The position numbers were made by a program, and so were the translations under genes. A DNA stretch of 64,000 nucleotides, from assembly GCF_033283405.1 (NCBI RefSeq), contig NZ_JAWMQR010000003.1, positions 496,001 through 560,000 of the forward strand, written 5' to 3'. Source of the DNA: Halioxenophilus sp033283405. GTDB taxonomy: Bacteria > Pseudomonadota > Gammaproteobacteria > Pseudomonadales > Cellvibrionaceae. Positions 33,533 to 42,403 of this stretch are shown piece after piece. Numbering within the stretch: position 1 is the stretch's first letter; each line of letters starts with the position of its first letter. A model generated the notes under the pieces. That model was given only the letters and a program-made list of their open reading frames with translations. It was not told where the DNA came from and made no database searches.

Positions 33533-34585
33533 TTAATGTTTGTAACAATAGTGAACAAGATATTCAGCGATTTTATTAAGTGGCAAAACCTTATCAACCA
33601 CACCCGTTTCCACGGCCACTCTGGGCATACCCCAAACAATGGACGAGGCTTCATCCTGGGCGACGGTTGTTGCCCCATGATCTTTTAAATTACCCATACC
33701 GTTGGCGCCATCAGCCCCCATGCCGGTAAGCAATACTGCTAACACTTTTAAGTTTTCCATCGCTGCCACAGAATCAAATAACACATCGACGGAGGGACGG
33801 TGGCGATTGACCGGTGGCGAGCTCTCCAACAAGCTGATCAAGCCTCCATTACGTTGTACCAACTTCATATGTTCACCACCTTTAGCGATATAAACAGAGC
33901 CTGCTTTTAGTGTCATACCACTCTCGTCACACTCGATAACATTTAAGGCACTTGTTCGATTGAGCCGGTCGGCAAAGGATGTGGTGAATTTTTCAGGCAT
34001 ATGTTGTACAACCGCTATCGGAGGCATCAGGCTCGGCAGATCACTCAGCACATCCTTCAATGCCAAGGTCCCACCGGTAGAGGCACCTATCACAATCAGA
34101 TCCAGCGCATTGCGTTTAAATTGTGCGCGCGCCGGTTGGCTGCCGGCCACCCGGATTCGCTCCTCTACCTGTAGGTTGCTTACTTTCGCCCGCGCCGCCT
34201 GCTTGATCTTGGCGCAGATCTCCCCGGCCATTCTGGGCAACTCCGACAGCAGATCGACTTTGGGTTTGGCGACAAAATCGATAGCCCCCAACTCCAGCGC
34301 CTCCATGGTAATCTCCGCCCCCTTTTCCGTAAGAGTCGATACCATGACCACGGGCAGGGGACGCAGGCGCATAATATTTTTCAAAAAAGTGATGCCGTCC
34401 ATTTTCGGCATCTCGATATCCAAGGTGATAACATCCGGGCTTAATTTTTTGATCTTGTCACGAGCTTCATAGGGATCCTCCGCCACACCAATCACTTCGA
34501 TGTGATCATCGCCAGACAAGATCGTCGACAACAGCTGTCTGATCAGCTCCGAGTCATCAACAATAAGTACTCGAATAGGCTTCAT
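33533..34585 (-). CDS. cheB: Chemotaxis response regulator protein-glutamate methylesterase
   Basis: 350 residues. The receiver domain has LIVDDSELIR and the phosphorylation site Asp56 in VITLDIEMPKMDG, Thr in MVSTLTEKG and Lys in VAKPKVD. The C-terminal esterase has the catalytic Ser169 in IGASTGG, His195 in AVVQHMPEKF and Asp in LLTGMGADGANGM. It demethylates or deamidates MCP glutamates in opposition to CheR. It starts 5 bases after cheD. The cluster order matches cheB2 of P. aeruginosa. Confidence 0.96.
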   Translation of the reverse strand: MKPIRVLIVDDSELIRQLLSTILSGDDHIEVIGVAEDPYEARDKIKKLSPDVITLDIEMPKMDGITFLKNIMRLRPLPVVMVSTLTEKGAEITMEALELGAIDFVAKPKVDLLSELPRMAGEICAKIKQAARAKVSNLQVEERIRVAGSQPARAQFKRNALDLIVIGASTGGTLALKDVLSDLPSLMPPIAVVQHMPEKFTTSFADRLNRTSALNVIECDESGMTLKAGSVYIAKGGEHMKLVQRNGGLISLLESSPPVNRHRPSVDVLFDSVAAMENLKVLAVLLTGMGADGANGMGNLKDHGATTVAQDEASSIVWGMPRVAVETGVVDKVLPLNKIAEYLVHYCYKH

Positions 34586-34590
34586 AAGCG

Positions 34591-35274
34591 TTAAAAGAGC
34601 TCGATATCCCCCTCCACCGGTTTAGTGCCAATGGATTGCTGGTAGTCACGCTCCCTGTTGATAATGGTATCGTTGTGCATCGAGCGAATTTTCTTCACCC
34701 GAGCCTTGCCGGTTAATGGATCGAACAGTACTTTGCGCGGGTAAACATCGCCCAAGTCCTGAGCGACTAGCTCTATCTGCTCCTGATGCAAATAGAGCAG
34801 GACAAAATCGGCATTCTTGCGGCCAACATCATTGCGCTGATTCAAAACTTTACCGCCGCCAAATACCTTAGCGCGCAAATTGCGCCGGGCCGCGCCATTT
34901 TTCAACATTTCGTTAATTAGATGCTCCATGGCGTAATTACCATAGCGGGTGGCATCACTAACGATATTGCCCCAGGTTACCTTCGATGCCTCGACGTCAG
35001 TCAGGGGCAGCATAAAGTGGTTCATACCACCTATACCATTCACCTCATCCCACAGGCAGGCACTCACACAAGAACCTAACGTCGTGGCGATGACCTCTGG
35101 GTTCCTGGTGACATAAAACTCACCCGGCAGAATTTTGGCAACCACAACAGAGGCGGCGCGATCCCAATACCGATTGACATGTTCAAAGCCCGACAAGGTG
35201 GCCTCTGCGCCATGCAACGGTTTGTTGTCAAACAGCGACTTTCTGCCAAGATCTTTTTCATCACTAACGTGCAT
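34591..35274 (-). CDS. cheD: Chemoreceptor glutamine deamidase CheD
   Basis: 227 residues. The active-site Cys69 in ATTLGSCVSACLWD and His86 in GGMNHFMLP are intact. The N-terminal 45 residues are an extension beyond the core. The last residues are VEGDIELF, closely matching the tail of the membrane coiled-coil protein encoded two genes on (EGDVELF) and reminiscent of the MCP tail EWEEF. The start overlaps cheR by 11 bases. CheD deamidates receptor glutamines and in some bacteria binds CheC or CheY; no CheC is visible. Confidence 0.95.
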   Translation of the reverse strand: MHVSDEKDLGRKSLFDNKPLHGAEATLSGFEHVNRYWDRAASVVVAKILPGEFYVTRNPEVIATTLGSCVSACLWDEVNGIGGMNHFMLPLTDVEASKVTWGNIVSDATRYGNYAMEHLINEMLKNGAARRNLRAKVFGGGKVLNQRNDVGRKNADFVLLYLHQEQIELVAQDLGDVYPRKVLFDPLTGKARVKKIRSMHNDTIINRERDYQQSIGTKPVEGDIELF

Positions 35275-36133
35275 GTGCCAACGCCGCTTCAGTTCGTTTA
35301 ATAAAGGTGGTTTTTCCCACCGCTAACAGTTGTTCATAGCCTTTGGCGACACTTTCACTATGGCCCAGCATTAACACCCCTCCCGGGCGTAACATCTCGA
35401 CAAACCGATGTAACAGCGCCTGCTGTGTTGTTTTATCGAAGTAGATCAGTACATTGCGACAAAATATTACATCAAATGGACCGCACATGGGCCAGGTCCC
35501 AATCAGGTTGAGCGGCTTAAAGGTAATCAGTGACTGCAGTGCAGTAGATACCTTAACCTCAGTGGTACTCTTGTTTTTACTTTTAAGAAACCAGCGCCTA
35601 ACTATCTCTGGCTCAATATTCCCTACCCGGTCAGCCGAATAAACACCGGCTTTGGCCTTAGCCAGAACATTGGTGTCGATATCGGTGGCGAGGATCTTGG
35701 CATCCCAACCGGATAACTTGCCGCCAAAGAAGTCAGCCAGTGTGATGGCGATTGAATAGGGCTCCTCGCCTGTTGAGCAGGCCGTGGACCATATGCGCAG
35801 ACGCGAATTGGCCCCTTGGCTGGTCAGATGAGAGGGAAGAAAACTTTCTTTGAGATAGTCGAAGTGATGGCACTCACGAAAGAAGCTGGTCAGATTAGTG
35901 GTGATGGCATTAACAAAATGCCTCAGCTCATCGCTCTCGTTGGATTGCAAGAGATCGAAATAGAGGGAGAAGCTCGCTATCTTCAGCTCCCGGATACGGC
36001 GCATCAAACGTCGATAGACCATCTCCTGCTTACTATCGGCCAAAACGATACCAGTCATGTCGTAGACCATGGTGCAAAGCGTTTTAAACTGCTTTGCATT
36101 CAGGCTGTACTGTTCTGCTCGTGGGGCGCTCAC
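35264..36133 (-). CDS. cheR: Chemotaxis protein methyltransferase CheR
   Basis: 289 residues. The N-terminal helical domain (LNAKQFKTLCTMVYDMTGIVLADSKQEMVYRRLMRRIREL) is followed by the SAM-binding domain: RIWSTACSTGEEPYSIAI, ILATDIDTNVLAKA, FDVIFCRNVLIYFD and VLMLGHSES. It methylates glutamates of the MCP; the neighbouring MCP carries a pentapeptide of the type bound by the beta-subdomain of CheR. It lies about 300 bases after the MCP gene and overlaps cheD. Confidence 0.96.
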   Translation of the reverse strand: MSAPRAEQYSLNAKQFKTLCTMVYDMTGIVLADSKQEMVYRRLMRRIRELKIASFSLYFDLLQSNESDELRHFVNAITTNLTSFFRECHHFDYLKESFLPSHLTSQGANSRLRIWSTACSTGEEPYSIAITLADFFGGKLSGWDAKILATDIDTNVLAKAKAGVYSADRVGNIEPEIVRRWFLKSKNKSTTEVKVSTALQSLITFKPLNLIGTWPMCGPFDVIFCRNVLIYFDKTTQQALLHRFVEMLRPGGVLMLGHSESVAKGYEQLLAVGKTTFIKRTEAALAHAR

Positions 36134-36431
36134 TATTAACCCTCTGCAAACCTACACCCGCGTTCAATCTCAATGGCATGCAACTGGCAGGCTGCCGTTA
36201 CAACGCAACAGCCAGTGATAACGAAGGAGAGAGTGTATAATCCCCGGCGACCACTGCCTGGCGTGCAGCCTTTCATCCTGCTTAACATATCGCCACTGTT
36301 TATATGAACTATCCGCTCTTCCGATGAACCGGCCGCGCTCCAGCGTCAGCCCCTTTTCGCTTCGGCTAACAACCAAAGGCCAAGCCGATAAGTTATCAGC
36401 TTGGCCATTTACGAAGCATCCCGCCTGTTGG
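36134..36431. other. Intercistronic gap between mcp and cheR with a hairpin
   Basis: 298 bases with no gene on a careful reading; a 158-residue minus-strand frame that runs through it into mcp is a shadow. A strong hairpin at 36378-36406 (GGCCAAGC ... GCTTGGCC with an inner GATAA/TTATC helix) lies 26 bases after the mcp stop. It might reduce read-through into cheR or shield the mcp mRNA, giving more receptor than adaptation enzymes. Confidence 0.55.
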
Positions 36432-38363
36432 TTAAAACTCTTCCCACTCATCGTCGACAGGCATAGCCGCTCTGGCCGGCCGGCGAGCGGCCGGTGCTGG
36501 TGGCCGGCGCTTGGCCGCGGCTCTGAAGCTGGCCACCTCTGCGGGTTGATCTTCAACCTGGAAGAAGCCCACCTGGTCGAGCAGCGATTTCGCCTGATCT
36601 TCCATGGCCCGGCTGGAGGCGGATGCCTCCTCCACCAGCGCCGCATTCTGTTGAGTCATCTCATCCATTTGCGATACCGCTTTGGTTACCTCGGAGATTC
36701 CCGCCGACTGTTCACGGCCAGCAGAGTCGATATCCGAAACCATAGTCACCACTTCCGATACTGCGCTTACCAGGTCGTTAAAGGTTTCACCGGTATCGTC
36801 CACCAGCTTCGCGCCTTTACCAACCGCATCGACGCTATCGTTAATTAAACCTTTAATCTCCTTGGCGGCAGTGGCGCTACGCTGTGCCAGGTTACGCACT
36901 TCGGCGGCCACCACGGCAAAGCCCCGGCCCTGCTCCCCGGCCCGCGCCGCCTCTACTGCCGCATTCAGCGCCAGCAGATTGGTTTGGAAGGCGATCTCAT
37001 CGATAACACCAATAATATCGGCAATTTTCTTACTGCTGCGATTGATCTCCTCCATGGAAGCCACCGCATTCTTCACTACCTCGCCGCCATTGCGCGCTTT
37101 CTCCATGGCATCGTTGGCTTTGGCGGTTGCCTCCGAAGCGGATTTGGCATTTTGCTGTACGGTGGAGCTGAGCTCCTCCATGGCTGATGCGGTCTCTTCC
37201 AGACTTGAGGCCTGAGTTTCGGTACGCTGGCTCAGGTCATCATTACCCTGAGCAATTTCCCGAGCGGCACTGAAGACATTGGTAGCGGCTGAGCGGATCT
37301 CGGTAACCATCGAGCTCAGATTGGTAATGGAGTGGTTCATGGCCTCGGCCAGCTGGGCAAATTGCCCTTGATAGGTGTCGGCCATGGTCTGATTTAAATC
37401 ACCCTCCGACAGCGCCTGCACCACGGTAATGGTCTCACTGATGGGGCGCACAATCGCATCCATTAAGCCGTTGATACCTTCACCCAATGCCCGGGTAAAT
37501 CCTTCGTAGGTCGAGACATCGATACGATGGCTCAATTCGCCGTTGGTCGCCGCCTGAATCAGGTTCTCAATCTGATTCTGGGCACTGCGCTCATCGGTAA
37601 TATCGATCCACTGCACCGCGGTACCAATACTGTTGCCCCGCGAGTCGGTCAGCAGCAGTGCGGTCAGGTCGAATTTCAGATCGGCGACAGCGATCTCCGT
37701 GCGAATTGGGTAGTTACTGGGGTCAGCCAGAATTCGGCGCTGGTGCGAGGGGTTTTTGTGGAAGATATCGATATTGGAACCAACCAGGGTATCCATATTA
37801 AAGGCTGGCAGAATTCGTTTTATCTCATGCTCCCGGCGCGCCAGCATTTTACGCAATGCGGGGTTAATGTAGACAATACACCCATCCTTATCGGCCATCA
37901 TAAGGTTGGTGGTCATACCGTGCACCGCATTGCTTAAACGGTTTACTTCGATCTCCCGATTCCTGTTTTCGGTAACATCGTACCATTCCAGGGTAAAACC
38001 TTGAGTCGCACCATTGCGATCGACAATAGCGGTTACCTGTAACTCAATAATCAGGTCGGCTACGCGGATATCGGTATTGAAGGGCAAATTGGCCGGGTTC
38101 GCCAACAGGGCGCGCTGATGGCTGGGGTTCTTATGGAAGGTGTCGATACACCGGCCCAACAGAAACCTCTCGTTCGCCTCAAAATCGGACCAGACCTGCT
38201 GAAATTTATGCTCGTGGGTTTTCAGTAACTTAAGAGTCGCCTTGTTGACGTAGGTTACCTTAAAATCCCGATCCACCATCATCACGGCGGTGAGCATGTT
38301 GTCTAACGCACTGTGGTAGACAGTGGAGTTATCTTGCACTTGGCTGTTCTCATCAGTTGCCAT
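36432..38363 (-). CDS. Soluble methyl-accepting chemotaxis protein with tandem PAS domains
   Basis: 643 residues from the ATG at 38363 (GGAGAGG ribosome site). No membrane helix. Two PAS domains at about 15-140 and 145-275 each carry the same motif, DTFHKNPSHQR and DIFHKNPSHQR, suggesting duplication. A poly-HAMP-like linker (IENLIQAATNGELSHRIDVSTYEG; VVQALSEGDLNQTMA) leads to the signalling hairpin IIGVIDEIAFQTNLLALNAAVEAARAGEQGRGFAVVAAEVR. A Pro/Ala/Arg tail ends in EWEEF, a pentapeptide of the type that docks CheR in P. aeruginosa McpB/Aer2 (GWEEF). Position after cheW and before cheR corresponds to aer2. The ligand, redox or oxygen, is not evident; the PAS pair has no recognised heme motif. 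Confidence 0.94.
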   Translation of the reverse strand: MATDENSQVQDNSTVYHSALDNMLTAVMMVDRDFKVTYVNKATLKLLKTHEHKFQQVWSDFEANERFLLGRCIDTFHKNPSHQRALLANPANLPFNTDIRVADLIIELQVTAIVDRNGATQGFTLEWYDVTENRNREIEVNRLSNAVHGMTTNLMMADKDGCIVYINPALRKMLARREHEIKRILPAFNMDTLVGSNIDIFHKNPSHQRRILADPSNYPIRTEIAVADLKFDLTALLLTDSRGNSIGTAVQWIDITDERSAQNQIENLIQAATNGELSHRIDVSTYEGFTRALGEGINGLMDAIVRPISETITVVQALSEGDLNQTMADTYQGQFAQLAEAMNHSITNLSSMVTEIRSAATNVFSAAREIAQGNDDLSQRTETQASSLEETASAMEELSSTVQQNAKSASEATAKANDAMEKARNGGEVVKNAVASMEEINRSSKKIADIIGVIDEIAFQTNLLALNAAVEAARAGEQGRGFAVVAAEVRNLAQRSATAAKEIKGLINDSVDAVGKGAKLVDDTGETFNDLVSAVSEVVTMVSDIDSAGREQSAGISEVTKAVSQMDEMTQQNAALVEEASASSRAMEDQAKSLLDQVGFFQVEDQPAEVASFRAAAKRRPPAPAARRPARAAMPVDDEWEEF

Positions 38364-38541
38364 TGTTAACCTCTCCAAAGAGTTATCGACTACCATCGTT
38401 CAGCCCTAGCCTATATTCAGTCGCAGAGCGGTGATGTAAATCTATCGGCAGTATTAAATTGTTCTTAACTTCGTACAGTTGAATAAATCGGTGCTGATTA
38501 ATTCGTTCACTACAGGCATGACTGTGCCTGGCGCGCATTCC

Positions 38542-39066
38542 CTAGGACCAGTTTGCCGGCTGCCGGTCTGCCGCAGATTCACTGCTGGGTACCGGGCGCG
38601 CCTGAGCAACCACACCATACAGATCTTTCACATTCAGCAGACGGGTGGCGTTTAGTAAGATAATCAGCTTGTTATCGACGGTGGCAAGCCCGCGCACAAA
38701 ACGGCTGTCGATGTGGCCGCCGAAATCCGGGGCCTCTTTGATATCGACCGACGCCACCTTGTACACTTCCGACACAGCATCCACCACCAGACCGACCACC
38801 ACACTACGCTCGCCATCACTGGTGCGCAAAACAATCACCACGGTGGTTTCGGTGTAGTCGACCGGTGCCCGACCAAAGCGCTGACGCATATCAACAATGG
38901 GTACAATGCAACCACGCAAGTTGATAACACCGCGCAGGTAGTCGGGCGTGCCAGGAATAACGGTAACCGGAGTCCACACCATAATTTCCTGCACACAGAG
39001 GATATCAACACCAAACTCTTCACCGTCGAGCAGAAAGGTGAGGTACTCCTGTGCTAGGCTACTCAT
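38542..39066 (-). CDS. cheW: Chemotaxis coupling protein CheW (second copy)
   Basis: 174 residues, a single CheW domain: YLTFLLDGEEFGVDILCVQEIM, VTVIPGTPDYLRGVINLRGCIVPIVDMRQRF, VVVGLVVDAVSEV, and DSRFVRGLATVDNKLIILLNATRLL. It overlaps the previous cheW by 8 bases. The C-terminal 20 residues are an unstructured Ser/Pro tail. It couples MCP to CheA; two CheW genes side by side as in Vibrio cluster III. Confidence 0.95.
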   Translation of the reverse strand: MSSLAQEYLTFLLDGEEFGVDILCVQEIMVWTPVTVIPGTPDYLRGVINLRGCIVPIVDMRQRFGRAPVDYTETTVVIVLRTSDGERSVVVGLVVDAVSEVYKVASVDIKEAPDFGGHIDSRFVRGLATVDNKLIILLNATRLLNVKDLYGVVAQARPVPSSESAADRQPANWS

Positions 39067-39595
39067 GTGCGGAACCCTCCTCTTCCAGCGTTAACAGTTG
39101 ATCCACATGCAACAGGGTGACGACATTTTTGCCGACATTGACCAACCCCTGAATATAGTGCGCCTCTACCAGGCCTCCGAAGTTGGGCGCCGGTTTGATA
39201 TCGCAGGCTTCGGCATTCAGCACATCCGACACCGCATCCACAACAAAACCCATGGTGCAGTTCATACGGTCGTTTTTCACAGCTAACACAATTACCACAG
39301 TCGTTGGTGTGTAGTCCGGCTGGCCAATCTGGAAGCGAATACGCAGATCGAGAATAGGAACAATCACACCGCGCAAATTAATAACGCCCTTAACATAATT
39401 CGGTGAATTGGGTATTAGTGTTGGCACTTCCCAACCACGAATTTCGGTTACCGAGAGAATATCAACACCATAGTGTTCATTGCACAGGCGAAAGGTGAGA
39501 TATTGATCGCCATCCGTAATGAAATCGATGCCCTCCAGCGAGAGCTCTTTACTGTTATGCGATCCTACTTCCGGCACTTCTATAACAGCGTTCAT
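39059..39595 (-). CDS. cheW: Chemotaxis coupling protein CheW (first copy)
   Basis: 178 residues with the domain starting at about residue 30: YLTFRLCNEHYGVDILSVTEIRGWEVPTLIPNSPNYVKGVINLRGVIVPILDLRIRFQ, then MGFVVDAVSDVL and HYIQGLVNVGKNVVTLLHVDQLL. An N-terminal extension of 25 residues distinguishes it from the second copy. It begins 51 bases after cheA. Confidence 0.95.
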   Translation of the reverse strand: MNAVIEVPEVGSHNSKELSLEGIDFITDGDQYLTFRLCNEHYGVDILSVTEIRGWEVPTLIPNSPNYVKGVINLRGVIVPILDLRIRFQIGQPDYTPTTVVIVLAVKNDRMNCTMGFVVDAVSDVLNAEACDIKPAPNFGGLVEAHYIQGLVNVGKNVVTLLHVDQLLTLEEEGSAHE

Positions 39596-39646
39596 CTAAC
39601 CTACCAATTATTTGCCAAAGCTTGCCAAATCCTGCTGAAGTAATCT

Positions 39647-41938
39647 TCAGGCAGCCCGGCTGCTGTGTACTCGTTTACGGGGACGGGCCGCGTTTTTAAT
39701 TAAGCCCGGGATATCCAAAATCAGCGCCACGGAGCCATCACCCAGAATCGTCGCACCCGAAATCCCGTCAACGCGTTTGTAATTGCTTTCCAAACTTTTA
39801 ATGACCACCTGCTGTTGTGCCAGCAGATCGTCCACCAACAAGCCAATTTTGCAGCCATCACCCTCTACCACCACCAGCAAAGCATTTTCCAATTCGGTGT
39901 TGTCTGCCTGGATATTAAATTCCCGGTAGACGGGGATGATGGGCACGTTGTCGTCACGCAAACGGTACAACACCATATTGCCCGAGACCCGATTGACCAG
40001 ATCGGTTTTAATTTGCAGCGATTCAACAATGGCCACCAAGGGTATAACAAATACTTCCCGGCCAACGCGCACCAGCTGGCCATCCAAAATCGCCAGCGTC
40101 AGTGGCAGATGCACACGGAAGGTGGAACCTTGGCCAAGGTGAGATTCAATTTCGATACGCCCACCCAGCGATTTAATATTGCGGCGCACCACATCCATGC
40201 CCACACCGCGACCGGAAAGATCACTCACCTCAGCCGCCGTTGAGAAGCCTGGTTCAAATATAAGCTCATAAATCTCTGCATCCGACAGCTCCTGGTCGGC
40301 TGCAACAATGCCCTTCTCCCGGGCTTTGTTTAGAATTTTTTCCGGGTCCAAGCCACGGCCATCGTCGGTGATCTCAATAACGATGTTGCCGCCTTTGTGC
40401 TCCGCGTTAAGACGGATTGAGCCGGTTTCCGGCTTACCCGCTGCCAAGCGCTCGTCGGGCAGCTCCAAACCGTGATCCACCGCGTTGCGCACCAGGTGCA
40501 CCAGTGGGTCGCCGATCTGTTCCATCACAGTTTTATCGAGTTCGGTCTGCTCACCCGATAAGATCAGATCCACTTGCTTACCGGTTTTAATCGACAAGTC
40601 CCGGATCATGCGCGGGAAACGATTGAAGGTGAAGCTGATCGGCAGCATGCGGATGCGCATCACGCTCTCCTGCAGCTCCCGGGTATTCTGTTTCAGCTGT
40701 TCCAGGCCATTGGCAAGTCGCTCCAACTTTTCCATATCGAAATTATTGCCGAGCTCCGACAGCATGGACTGGGTGATCACCAATTCACCAACCAGGTTAA
40801 TTAAATTATCAACCTTATCGATACCCACTCGAATGGAGGGGCCTGAACCACCCCCCGTCATCGCAACGGCATCGCCTTTGGTGGGCTCGGCCTTAACGGG
40901 AGTGGCAGGAGTCTTAGTGGGTGCAGAGGGCGAGCCGGTTTTATCCTTAGCCGAACTGGCAGCGACAGGAGCGGTAACCTGCGCTAATGCCACCTCACCC
41001 ACCAGTTGCTCGGTGGGCTCTTCCTCGGCGGCGATCACCTCGGCCACATCGGTCACCGCCGATTGACTCGGTTGCGGGGCCTGCACGGCGGCCGCTTCAA
41101 CGTCATTAACCCGCCGAATCTCCAGCTGGCACTCGTCCAGCACCCAATCAAACACCTCTTGAATCGTGTCGTGGTCAGCCTCTGAGGCCAGCAGCAATCG
41201 CCAACTGATAAAACACTCATCAACGGTTAACTGGTCAAATTCCGGCACACCGGTAACATCGGCGATAACAGTAAGGTCACCCAATGTTTCCAACTCGCGA
41301 AAAATACGCAGGGGTTCATTACCGGTTAACAAAATTTGTGGCTGGGGTTTGAAGTCGATTAGCCAGCGACCGCAGGCAGCGGCGCTGTCGGTTGCAATAT
41401 CGCTATCGGTTTCAGTATTGATTTCAGCGTCGCGATCAGTGCTCAACATAGCGCCATCGCTACCAAAGAAGGTCTCTTCCAGAGCATTGGCCTGATTACT
41501 TAATGCGCCCACATCGGCAGTGGTTTCACCATCAGTTGGTGCTACGTGGTCGGTGAGCAGCTCTTCAAAGGCAACCAGCAGTGGTTGACTGGTGGTGGTA
41601 TCGATGGGTTGCTCCTGTTCCAGCGAACGAACCATCTCTCGCAGGGCGTCGCAGGATTGCAGTAGCAGATCAATGGCTTCAGCGGTCAGCTCGCGATTCC
41701 CTTCCCGCACCTCATCCAGCAGAGTTTCGAGTACATGGGTAAAGCTAACCATCTCAGAGAAGCCCAAGGTCGCACTGCCTCCTTTAATAGAGTGTGCGGC
41801 TCGAAAGATGGTATTGATTAACTCGGAGTCGGTAATGCCTACCTTGCTGATCTCCAGCAGCCCCTGCTCCATAATATCGAGGCCTTCGTAGCTCTCTTCG
41901 AAGAAGACCTGATAAAACTGCTTGAAATCAATACTCAT
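39647..41938 (-). CDS. cheA: Chemotaxis histidine kinase CheA
   Basis: 763 residues. The HPt domain carries His49 in RAAHSIKGGSATLGFSEM. A linker region with a second, atypical domain (about 185-280, ending ECQLEIRRV) and a low-complexity Ala/Pro/Thr stretch (about 285-365) precede the dimerisation helices, the ATPase (LVHLVRNAVDHG, ITDDGRGLD, DLSGRGVGMDVV) and a C-terminal CheW-like domain. The domain between HPt and dimerisation is not an obvious CheY-binding P2. It phosphorylates the CheY encoded just upstream and CheB. Confidence 0.96.
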   Translation of the reverse strand: MSIDFKQFYQVFFEESYEGLDIMEQGLLEISKVGITDSELINTIFRAAHSIKGGSATLGFSEMVSFTHVLETLLDEVREGNRELTAEAIDLLLQSCDALREMVRSLEQEQPIDTTTSQPLLVAFEELLTDHVAPTDGETTADVGALSNQANALEETFFGSDGAMLSTDRDAEINTETDSDIATDSAAACGRWLIDFKPQPQILLTGNEPLRIFRELETLGDLTVIADVTGVPEFDQLTVDECFISWRLLLASEADHDTIQEVFDWVLDECQLEIRRVNDVEAAAVQAPQPSQSAVTDVAEVIAAEEEPTEQLVGEVALAQVTAPVAASSAKDKTGSPSAPTKTPATPVKAEPTKGDAVAMTGGGSGPSIRVGIDKVDNLINLVGELVITQSMLSELGNNFDMEKLERLANGLEQLKQNTRELQESVMRIRMLPISFTFNRFPRMIRDLSIKTGKQVDLILSGEQTELDKTVMEQIGDPLVHLVRNAVDHGLELPDERLAAGKPETGSIRLNAEHKGGNIVIEITDDGRGLDPEKILNKAREKGIVAADQELSDAEIYELIFEPGFSTAAEVSDLSGRGVGMDVVRRNIKSLGGRIEIESHLGQGSTFRVHLPLTLAILDGQLVRVGREVFVIPLVAIVESLQIKTDLVNRVSGNMVLYRLRDDNVPIIPVYREFNIQADNTELENALLVVVEGDGCKIGLLVDDLLAQQQVVIKSLESNYKRVDGISGATILGDGSVALILDIPGLIKNAARPRKRVHSSRAA

Positions 41939-41954
41939 GGCCCGAACCCTTTCT

Positions 41955-42317
41955 CTAACCGAGAACCTTGTTGACCGTTGCCAATAGCTTTTCCGGGTTA
42001 AACGGCTTCACCAACCATCCGGTGGCACCGGCACTGCGGCCCTCGCTTTTTTTATCCACGGAAGATTCGGTGGTGAGCAATAAAATCGGGGTGTACTTGT
42101 AATCGGGTAGGGAACGCAGATTTCGCACCAGCTCAATGCCATTCATAATCGGCATATTTAAATCGGTGATTACCGCATCAAAGCGGTCGCCCTTGGCACT
42201 GTTCAATGCCTGCTGGCCGTCGGCAGCATCCTGAATCTGGTGTCCAGCCGATTGTAGTGTTGCCGCAACCATATTACGCATGGAGGCAGAATCATCCACG
42301 ATTAAAATTCGAGCCAT
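41955..42317 (-). CDS. cheY: Chemotaxis response regulator CheY (single receiver domain)
   Basis: 120 residues from the ATG at 42317, with a GAGGAG ribosome site; an upstream start six residues earlier is less likely. Asp8/Asp9 (ILIVDDS), phosphoacceptor Asp52 (VITDLNMPIMNG), Thr in LLLTTESS and Lys in WLVKPFNPEK form a full receiver. First in the P. aeruginosa che2 order as well. In che2-type clusters CheY does not steer the flagellar motor directly, so its output partner is uncertain. Confidence 0.95.
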   Translation of the reverse strand: MARILIVDDSASMRNMVAATLQSAGHQIQDAADGQQALNSAKGDRFDAVITDLNMPIMNGIELVRNLRSLPDYKYTPILLLTTESSVDKKSEGRSAGATGWLVKPFNPEKLLATVNKVLG

Positions 42318-42403
42318 GCAATTACTCCTCAACAAAAAACTTTAGATAACGTCTTCACGCCTCAGGCAGCATCCCTGGCTGCCCGAATCACACTGCCAGA
42401 CAA

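Noticed and set aside
36170..36646. 158-residue minus-strand frame between cheR and mcp
   Set aside because: It runs inside the mcp 3' end in another frame, is Arg/Trp-rich and has no ribosome site; a shadow.
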